In this document: positions 60,301-64,000 of the stretch, in pieces
Numbering within the stretch: the first letter of the stretch is position 1
How the letters are laid out: each line of letters opens with the position of its first letter
Assembly (NCBI GenBank): GCA_022828595.1
Contig: JAKGHH010000001.1
Location: 72,288,401 to 72,352,400, forward strand
DNA length: 64,000 nt
Origin: Nelumbo lutea
Taxonomy: Eukaryota; Streptophyta; Magnoliopsida; Proteales; Nelumbonaceae
Direction of reading: 5' to 3'
Translations under genes and position numbers: made by a program
Notes under the pieces: generated by a model
Told to the model about the DNA's origin: nothing
Databases searched by the model: none
Seen by the model: the letters and a program-made list of their open reading frames with translations, nothing else

Positions 60301-63133
60301 CCAAAGATCAGTAGCAAAGGGGCAAGAAACTAATAAGTGGTAGGAGCTTTCACTATTAGCCTTGCAAAGAATGCACCAATTCAGAGACAGGCACCAAAAA
60401 TGCCTTCTTTGGAGTACGTCACATGTATTACATCTTCTGAGGAAGGCTTCCCAACAAAAGGCTCCAATCCTTGGAGGAATCGGCTCACCCCAAACATCCT
60501 TAACTGGAAAGTTTTGTGCAAATGGACTGGATGAAGGCAGTAAGGACTTGAAGAAAGAGGCACAAGAGAAGGTTCCAGAGGGAGTTAGGGTCCACAGTCT
60601 CTTATCCCTCTCAAAGGGATCCAACACCACCTGATCTAAGATCTGAACCAGATCTTCAGTCTCTTATCCTCTATAATGAATTTTCCTCTCTCCCCAATCC
60701 AAATCTCCACAACCACTTACCTATCAATTGCTTATTGAAAACCTTCACCCATTTAAAACCCAACCCTCCCCTTTCCTCAGGCCTACACACCTTTTCCCAT
60801 TTGACCAAATGAAACTTCTTGCCCCCACCCCTCCCACACCTTCCCATAAGAAACCCTTCTGAATTTTCACATATATTCCATGGATTATATTGAGGGACAG
60901 ATTGGATGTTATTTTTTTCCTACAAAATGTTACTAAGTAGCAAAGATAAGCTTTTGAAAACTTTTCCTATAGGACTATAATGATGAAATTCAACAAAATA
61001 TTGTGTTTTTCAATAATGTATACTTGTACTTTGACATGTCCACAAGTCCTCTCATGTCCATATCCATGCAACATTATTTGCCACATGAAAAATTACTTTA
61101 TTTTGGTAAACTTACTACATCTGAACTAACTAACCAGTTTTCACCATGCTTGATGCAGTTTCATAAGGTTTGTTCTAAGATATTCCTATCTAATCTACTA
61201 TTCTCATATTTAATTCAATTTGTAGTATTGGCCTTCACTTTTGGATATGAGCTTGTCTCTAGTTATTTAGTTTCTTTCATTATTTTCTAATAGAGTATGT
61301 AACTTGTTAATAATTATTATTAGTGTTGTTGTTATTTGTCACATTCTTCTTATTATTAACAAGTTATCAATTATTATCATCATTGTTAATATTATAAATT
61401 TGTTCTCTATTTTTGTTTTTATACACATGTAAAAGTATTACCTACTCTAGTGTATATATACTGTTTTTAAAAGCAAAATTATTTGTTTTGGGCTGCCAGC
61501 TTTTCCTTCTTTTATCCTTAATGAAATTACTTAGTGCTTCTAAAGGAGTCTGCTCCGTAAGTTCTATTCAAATTGATACTTGTAGAAAATTAAAATTTGT
61601 GAAGGATTTGATAGTCTTATTGCTCACAGGAGGCTATTATTGTCATTTAAAGTTTTCTTGGCTAGCGATATTATTAGCGGTGCAACTTGAGTTGGGTTTG
61701 GTTTAGCAGTAATTATATTTTAACTAGGCCCAAGCCCAATGGTTGAACTGGGCTTACACCCCTATATTATCAACATAAAATATTTCCTGTCCAAAGCAAT
61801 ATATTCATGGTCATGGGGCAGTTGGGCCCCAAAACCCTTGCCACCTCTTCAAAGTAAGCTCTTTTGGATATTTTTTTAAATAACATAGAAATTATGGATG
61901 ATCAATGTCACTCAAAGAAAATCCATTATAAGGTGGGTATAGGGTTAACATGGGCTGTGATAGTGGCAACTTGGCTGATCCCCTATTTGATGCAGTTTGG
62001 ATTAGGCAGACAGTCCATCTGGTAGGAATAGGTAAGGTTGGGATGGGGGAAACTCTGTCCAGACCTAGGAACCAAGCTGCCATCATGCTGTTCTACCAAA
62101 TTGATAACCAACTCTAAGTGCTCAATTTAAGCATGACTAGGGTCTAACTCAGAAATCCTATTCCAACCTATATGAGGTGGGTCTTGAAACAGATTAAGAG
62201 GGATGCCAAACTTGAAGTCATGTCCTTTCATAATGATATTTGTATACACTAAACAAAACACTTCTCTCATTTATTTTGTTATGAGCAATACAAATACACT
62301 CATGCTTGTATGCTCATGCACATGTGCTTGTTTGTTACATGTGCACCAAATATACAGTGCACTAATCTTCGAAAAAACATGTTAATATGATGCAACAAGT
62401 AGAAGTTTCTTGGTGTATGAACAATGAATATCAATCCTTACAGATGGGTGGGACTCTCTTGTTTTTGGGAGCTCCAGCAGGTGGCCTGTTGTATCATTAT
62501 ATCCTTTTCATCAATACAGTTCACCATTTCTTTCTAAAAAATGTTGGGTTTTATCTATGATGAGGTTCACTGCTTTTGAATCTTATCTGTGGTTCTTCAC
62601 TGAGTTTACCATTTGCTTATTGCCTCTATATGTTTTCATTTTCTCAATCTGATTTTCTGTTATTAACCCTTAAAAGTCTTTACAACCTTGCCAGTTTTGG
62701 TTTTCTAATTGGTAAATGAGATAAAAATGTTACTATTATTCCCAATCCCCTCACCCCCCTTGTGTGGCATTGTGCATGCATTCGTAGTCTTGTCACCTAA
62801 TTCCTACAAGACCAGAGTTTAATATGGTTTTCTTGCAGAGTATATATCTGCATATATTCTACTTAAAAACTCTTTTGTTTGTGCAGAGCAATGTGAAAAT
62901 GACAAGGCTCGTGTTCTTGTCCATTGTATGTCAGGGAAAAATAGGTCAGTTGTTGCTGTTCTTGGGTGATGTGAGCTTCAATACTTAGTGCTTTTGGCAG
63001 AATTGTCATAATGCAGTCTATCACAGGTCACCAGCTATTGTAATAGCATACTTGATGAAGCGTAAAGGATGGAGGCTTGCGCAAAGCTACCAATGGGTGA
63101 AAGACCGGAGGCCATCTGTTGATCTAACATCAG
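24331..63133 (+). CDS. IBR5: Dual-specificity protein phosphatase IBR5 (partial, 3' end off window)
   Basis: IBR5 is a MAP-kinase-phosphatase-like enzyme known from Arabidopsis to modulate auxin and abscisic acid responses. Exons: 24331-24567, 41126-41225, 62887-62944, 63027-63133; phases agree at every junction and all introns are GT-AG. The ATG at 24331 ([10 protein letters not shown]) matches the family start; an in-frame GTG at 24286 is not needed. Exon 1 has paired CxxC motifs (CAVC, CGVC, possible metal site, inferred) and [20 protein letters not shown]. Exon 2 carries [16 protein letters not shown] and the DDAIQFL segment. Exon 3 has the active-site loop HCMSGKNR, its Arg codon split by the 82-bp intron; exon 4 continues [17 protein letters not shown] to RRPSVDLTS. 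The C-terminal tail exon was not found before base 64000. Introns 1 and 2 (16.6 and 21.7 kb) are transposon-filled. No stop or frameshift lies in the exons, so the gene looks functional. Confidence 0.95.
24568..25670. other. First kilobase of IBR5 intron 1
   Basis: Opens with the donor GTAAGC and a CT microsatellite. A poly-T run at 25471-25492 followed by TGTTGTATGG may be the reversed 3' end of a LINE, but no coding part is recognisable behind it. Confidence 0.35.
27674..28009 (+). repeat. Copia 5' LTR
   Basis: 336 bp from TGTAGAGGAG to TGTTTTTCA. It starts with the palindrome GGGCCGAATGGCCC and carries a CT-rich stretch near 27913. It has 10 bp absent from the 3' LTR (near 27945). Confidence 0.92.
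28013..28024 (+). other. Primer binding site, tRNA-iMet
   Basis: TGGTATCAGAGC, complementary to the 3' end of plant initiator tRNA-Met, three bases after the 5' LTR. Confidence 0.92.
28871..33229 (+). pseudogene. Copia gag-pol polyprotein, disabled
   Basis: Gag runs from an ATG at 28871 and meets a stop at codon 3 (28877) and another at 29216. A CCHC knuckle ([14 protein letters not shown]) is near 29640-29680, and the protease motif [11 protein letters not shown] near 29971-30004. Frame stops at 30377 and shifts before integrase. Integrase starts HSDVWGP at 30564, but the second catalytic acidic position in [10 protein letters not shown] (near 30750) reads Asn; a stop follows at 30849. A further frameshift lies near 31440. 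RT carries the catalytic YVDD at 32279-32290, with stops at 32006 and 32723. RNase H has [15 protein letters not shown] and DNQAA and ends at 33227-33229. The element cannot make its own proteins. Confidence 0.9.
33242..33567 (+). repeat. Copia 3' LTR
   Basis: 326 bp, preceded by the purine tract and followed directly by the resumed L1 sequence TGCGGCATTTTAAAAGATG two bases later. Confidence 0.92.
34926..37470 (+). mobile_element. L1-type LINE, RT to 3' end
   Basis: Starts abruptly inside RT at [12 protein letters not shown]. The RT core follows ([41 protein letters not shown], then [13 protein letters not shown] at about 35407-35445, where catalytic FVDD is kept). Post-RT 35509-36021 ([31 protein letters not shown]), zf-RVT 36456-36830 ([21 protein letters not shown]), RNase H 37021-37430 ([41 protein letters not shown]), then an AATAAAATTATTAG tail. 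At least five frame breaks. Confidence 0.85.
37480..38800 (+). mobile_element. L1-type LINE, zf-RVT and RNase H
   Basis: Third consecutive sense copy in IBR5 intron 1. zf-RVT 37539-38290 ([65 protein letters not shown]), and RNase H 38410-38780 with frameshifts ([31 protein letters not shown]). A pseudogene-grade copy, 5' truncated. Confidence 0.8.
38990..39197 (+). mobile_element. L1 RNase H start fragment (plus strand)
   Basis: [19 protein letters not shown] near 39011 leads to [19 protein letters not shown] near 39140-39195, where it stops and an oppositely oriented L1 piece begins. Confidence 0.65.
39198..39620 (-). mobile_element. L1 fragment (minus strand), end of zf-RVT to start of RNase H
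   Basis: The minus strand reads [20 protein letters not shown] near 39550-39610 and [12 protein letters not shown], then a broken RNase H start toward 39198. Together with the plus-strand fragment it makes a fold-back joined at the same point of the domain. Confidence 0.6.
39547..40024. repeat. Tandem duplication, 241-bp unit, two copies
   Basis: 39547-39787 and 39788-40024 both run from TTAGTTGGAGAGCAGGGTG to GGATGTCCATTTTGTTA and differ by only a few bases and A-run length. The unit includes the end of the minus-strand L1 piece and unrelated intron sequence, so it is a segmental duplication, not an LTR pair. Confidence 0.9.
40025..41125. other. Last part of IBR5 intron 1
   Basis: 40777-40990 looks like the reversed 3' end of a LINE (poly-T, then GAAAGGTGAAAATGAAATTTCATC), without coding part. 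The rest is AT-rich up to the acceptor TGTGCAG at 41119-41125. Confidence 0.4.
42190..42328. mobile_element. Right end of another hAT, family of 43337-44869
   Basis: Reversed, it starts CATAGTTGTCAAGGAGTCACC and carries repeated CACCTAGG blocks, like the right terminus at 44869. The partner end was not found. Confidence 0.5.
42640..42885. repeat. Imperfect tandem duplication, about 120-bp unit
   Basis: ATCTCTTG..CTC.ACAT, ATGTTGATTC.AGTAAAATTTC and CTACCCATGGAAATGGAAAT occur twice in the same order, first at about 42648-42750 and again at 42762-42875. Confidence 0.7.
43035..43115 (-). mobile_element. Au-like SINE fragment
   Basis: CTATCTAGGGTCTCAGGAGGGGTGGA on the plus strand parallels 1552-1580 and, reversed, the body of the SINE at 19425-19590. 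Confidence 0.45.
43337..44869. mobile_element. hAT element (outer) with 8-bp TSD, hosting another hAT
   Basis: Starts CATAGTTTTCAAGGCACC and ends GGTGTCGCCTTGACAACTATG, an imperfect inverted repeat. Flanks are ATGATTAA (43329-43336) and ATGATTAG (44870-44877), 7 of 8 identical. The own length without the nested element is about 630 bp. Subterminal GCCTAGG repeats sit at both ends. A truncated relative is at 18960-19216. Confidence 0.85.
43778..44670. mobile_element. Non-autonomous hAT element with 8-bp TSD GTTTATAA (nested)
   Basis: Starts TAGTGATTTAAAAGG and ends CTTTTAAAACACTG. Perfect GTTTATAA duplications lie at 43770-43777 and 44671-44678, inside the hAT at 43337-44869. Outer parts match the reverse complement of 8948-9864: GCGC-rich subterminal repeats on the left, A- and T-rich part on the right. 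Inverted arms are at 44016-44072 and 44178-44233, with a GC palindrome near 43986-44010. Confidence 0.92.
45040..46345 (+). mobile_element. L1-type LINE, endonuclease end to RT start
   Basis: Sense strand: [20 protein letters not shown] near 45145-45205 and [17 protein letters not shown] at 45229-45279 are the C-terminal endonuclease motifs. A long charged spacer follows (45517-46005: [41 protein letters not shown]), then RT N-terminal decay ([14 protein letters not shown] near 46180; [12 protein letters not shown] near 46290). It is cut at about 46347 by the minus-strand copia. The spacer ORF of 162 codons is unusually intact. Confidence 0.8.
46348..46620 (-). repeat. Copia LTR (3' LTR of the minus-strand element)
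   Basis: On the minus strand it follows the purine tract ATGGGGAG and starts TGTTAAAATAATG. It contains a TATATATATTAAAATAAAGG promoter or poly-A region near 46460-46480 and a CT-rich end, closing ...GGCCGACCA. The outer boundary at 46348 is inferred from the terminal CA. Confidence 0.65.
46358..46425. repeat. GA-rich microsatellite
   Basis: A run of AGAGA and GGAGA units (AAGAGAAGAGAAGAGAAGAG type) inside the presumed LTR. Confidence 0.8.
46621..49880 (-). pseudogene. Copia gag-pol remnant lacking reverse transcriptase
   Basis: Minus strand, in order: gag from ATG at 49781 ([20 protein letters not shown]), gag body at 49017-49328, zinc knuckle [14 protein letters not shown] near 48960-49000, protease [11 protein letters not shown] near 48590-48622, integrase 47452-48100 ([19 protein letters not shown]), a linker, then RNase H ([16 protein letters not shown] near 46925-46975, [13 protein letters not shown] near 46810-46860, to FTKG near 46690). 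RT is absent: integrase-side SYCAFLSSV is fused in frame to [11 protein letters not shown] near 46975. Several stops and shifts occur. No 5' LTR or PBS is found upstream of gag. Confidence 0.85.
49964..50029 (+). mobile_element. 66-bp LINE tail insertion with 18-bp TSD
   Basis: A 66-bp segment ending in an A-run (TCATTAATAAAATTAGTTAA ... TTAAAAAAAAACC) is bracketed by the perfect direct repeat GTGCAACTCATCTTTGAG at 49946-49963 and 50030-50047. This is the signature of target-primed reverse transcription with extreme 5' truncation. The sequence resembles the 3' UTR end of L1 copies in the window. Confidence 0.8.
50090..50980. other. IBR5 intron 2, nothing recognised
   Basis: AT-rich with no repeat ends, domain similarity or notable ORF that I can support. 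Confidence 0.35.
51395..51894. mobile_element. Non-autonomous hAT element with 8-bp TSD ATT(T/G)CAGC
   Basis: 500 bp, starting TAGGGGTGAG and ending GAGCACCCCTA. Flanks ATTTCAGC (51387-51394) and ATTGCAGC (51895-51902) agree at 7 of 8. Subterminal GGTTCGGTTAACCG and CCGAACC repeats lie on both sides of an AT-only centre. It sits in the RNase H domain of the host L1. Confidence 0.88.
51826..52036. repeat. Tandem duplication, 105-bp unit, across the hAT boundary
   Basis: 51826-51930 and 51931-52036 share the hAT right end (GGTTCGGTTAACCGAACCAT) plus the adjoining L1 bases (TTGTTGAATCTCCAACTCCC), with about five differences. The duplication therefore arose after the hAT insertion and added a second false right end. 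Confidence 0.9.
56991..57225. other. Spacer between two L1 copies
   Basis: About 235 bp of unassigned intron sequence. Confidence 0.35.
57228..57860 (-). mobile_element. L1-type LINE, RNase H and 3' end, 5' truncated
   Basis: Minus strand: [21 protein letters not shown] near 57670-57735, [33 protein letters not shown] near 57510-57550, then [19 protein letters not shown] near 57340-57400 and a 3' UTR to 57228. One frame break. Confidence 0.78.
57861..58435. other. IBR5 intron 2 spacer, nothing recognised
   Basis: AT-rich, ending in the poly-T that belongs to the next LINE. No support for any feature. Confidence 0.35.
58437..60890 (-). mobile_element. L1-type LINE of a second lineage, split by a nested L1
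   Basis: Poly-T at 58437-58447 is the 3' end. The minus strand gives [18 protein letters not shown] near 58905-58960 and [25 protein letters not shown] near 58715-58790, and in place of an RNase H domain it ends soon after. 59070-59345 encodes [19 protein letters not shown]. It is interrupted at 59417-60666 and resumes at 60685 with [20 protein letters not shown] and [11 protein letters not shown] near 60690-60800. Its lack of an RNase H tail distinguishes it from the other L1 copies. Confidence 0.75.
59417..60666 (-). mobile_element. Nested L1-type LINE, best preserved, 18-bp TSD
   Basis: A 1250-bp, 5'-truncated copy flanked by the perfect 18-bp duplication TCCTCTATAATGAATTTT at 59399-59416 and 60667-60684. 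The poly-T lies at its plus-strand left edge. One open frame of 276 codons (59800-60630) covers zf-RVT ([60 protein letters not shown]) and the RNase H start ([20 protein letters not shown]). After one frameshift near 59805 the domain finishes at 59532 ([29 protein letters not shown]). It is the most recent L1 insertion visible. Confidence 0.92.
60891..61675. other. IBR5 intron 2 spacer
   Basis: AT-rich with short open frames lacking family similarity. Nothing else seen. Confidence 0.35.
61676..61763. mobile_element. Very short hAT-like MITE (88 bp)
   Basis: Starts AGCGGTGCAACTTGAGTTGGG and ends GGGCTTACACCCCT, in imperfect inverted repeat. Flanks ATATTATT (61668-61675) and ATATTATC (61764-61771) match at 7 of 8. 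Termini are of the AGGGGTG type shared with the hATs at 3443 and 51395. Confidence 0.65.
61772..62886. other. Last part of IBR5 intron 2
   Basis: No element recognised. It ends in a normal acceptor TTTGTGCAG at 62878-62886. Confidence 0.4.
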
Positions 63134-64000
63134 GTTTGCATATCCTTATCTACATGTACTGCTTTCTTTTCTATAATCTACTTTTGTCTGGATACTGAAA
63201 AAAGAAAGAAAGAAATCTACTCGTGTCTGAAGTGCTGCCAAATATGGGATTACAAATTGATTTTGGAGGTTAGAAGATGTAAAAATAGATGAGAGGAGGA
63301 ATATGGAACTTATCAATTTGAAGCACACTGAACCATTGTAGAATAATGTAGAAAATGCGAAACACAAGTTCAATTAAAGTCAAATCATCAACTTTTTCTT
63401 GATTAGAAAGCAGCAGCACTACCTGGTAAAGCATCCCTAGTTTTCTGACATTAAGAAAATGAAACTGCTAGACTATTGTGAGTTTGATTTGTGGCACTAT
63501 TTGTTAATTTTCAGTTCTTTTTGTCATAACTAATAAGATTCTTACTGTTATCAACAAAAAAAATGTTGTCTTTCATTCTTCCAATCTCTGTATGGTATAT
63601 TATGTGAGCAAATAGCTGCCTACTGTAAACGATATAACAACATTTTGAGACTGTTAGATGTTACTGTTTCTCATATAGTAGCAATTAGAAAATTTGGTAT
63701 TCAGCTGTCACAACTTTGGATCTCAATGTTTATACTTACGTACATAGTGTGGAGACCAGTTTGATTGAGTGCTGTGATATCTTTAAATGCTATTGAAAGT
63801 CGTAGGAGTTTTGATAGGTCACTGAGGTTTTACTTAGTGTCCGATCATCATGATAGTATACATGTATTTGCAGGGTTGTGGGACCACCTTTTGATGGAAC
63901 TCTCATGGTCTATTTTTTGTGTTTAACTTAATTTCCGTTAGACCATAAAGGATAGATGGTTTAGATTCTTTTTTCATGTGGTAGGACATTTTCAATTAGT
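63134..64000. other. IBR5 intron 4 (5' part)
   Basis: Starts with donor GTTTGC after AACATCAG. No sequence matching the conserved FYQQLQ start of the next IBR5 exon was found, so the intron extends past the window edge. Confidence 0.5.

Noticed and set aside
63873..64000. Candidate last IBR5 exon after TTTGCAG at 63866-63872, or after GTAG at 63981-63984
   Set aside because: The translations do not resemble the conserved continuation of the phosphatase domain in the required phase.

Overview
This window is nuclear DNA of a flowering plant. It carries two ordinary single-copy plant genes, both on the + strand, and almost everything between their exons is decayed transposon sequence. The families seen (L1-type LINEs with an RNase H domain, an Au-like SINE, Ty1/copia elements primed by initiator tRNA-Met, short non-autonomous hAT elements) are typical of angiosperms. 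Large TE-filled introns suggest a woody or early-diverging lineage, but the species cannot be fixed from this sequence.

Gene 1 (1193-20421) is the 3' half of a CTP:phosphatidate cytidylyltransferase (CDP-diacylglycerol synthase, ER-type CDS1-3 clade). Seven exons are visible and the first exons lie upstream of the window. Its introns measure about 12.8 kb, 88 bp, 761 bp, 107 bp, 4.7 kb and 117 bp. Gene 2 starts at 24331 and runs off the right edge. It encodes the dual-specificity phosphatase IBR5 (INDOLE-3-BUTYRIC ACID RESPONSE 5). Four exons are in the window (24331-24567, 41126-41225, 62887-62944, 63027-63133), separated by introns of 16.6 kb, 21.7 kb and 82 bp. The last exon or exons are beyond base 64000, so the gene covers more than 39.6 kb for a protein of roughly 250 residues. 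About 3.9 kb separates the two genes.

Layout: 1-1192 intron with an RTE-type LINE remnant; 1350-14193 intron of gene 1 with SINE pieces, several L1 copies on both strands and three hAT elements; 15471-20130 intron with L1 and hAT fragments and one Au-like SINE; 20422-24330 intergenic; 24568-41125 IBR5 intron 1, dominated by sense-strand L1 copies, one of which is split by a copia element with both LTRs (27674-33567); 41226-62886 IBR5 intron 2, with nested hAT elements, an L1 5' portion, a second copia (minus strand, RT deleted), a long minus-strand L1 (50982-56990) and further minus-strand L1 copies, one nested in another with an 18-bp target-site duplication.

No transposon coding region is intact; all carry stops, frameshifts or deletions. 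The most informative structures are seven short hAT-like elements with readable 8-bp target-site duplications, including a hAT nested in a hAT. Two copies of one hAT family differ by inversion of an inner segment between inverted-repeat arms. The two genes are not expected to act in one pathway: one makes CDP-diacylglycerol for phosphatidylinositol and phosphatidylglycerol synthesis, the other tunes auxin and ABA signalling.
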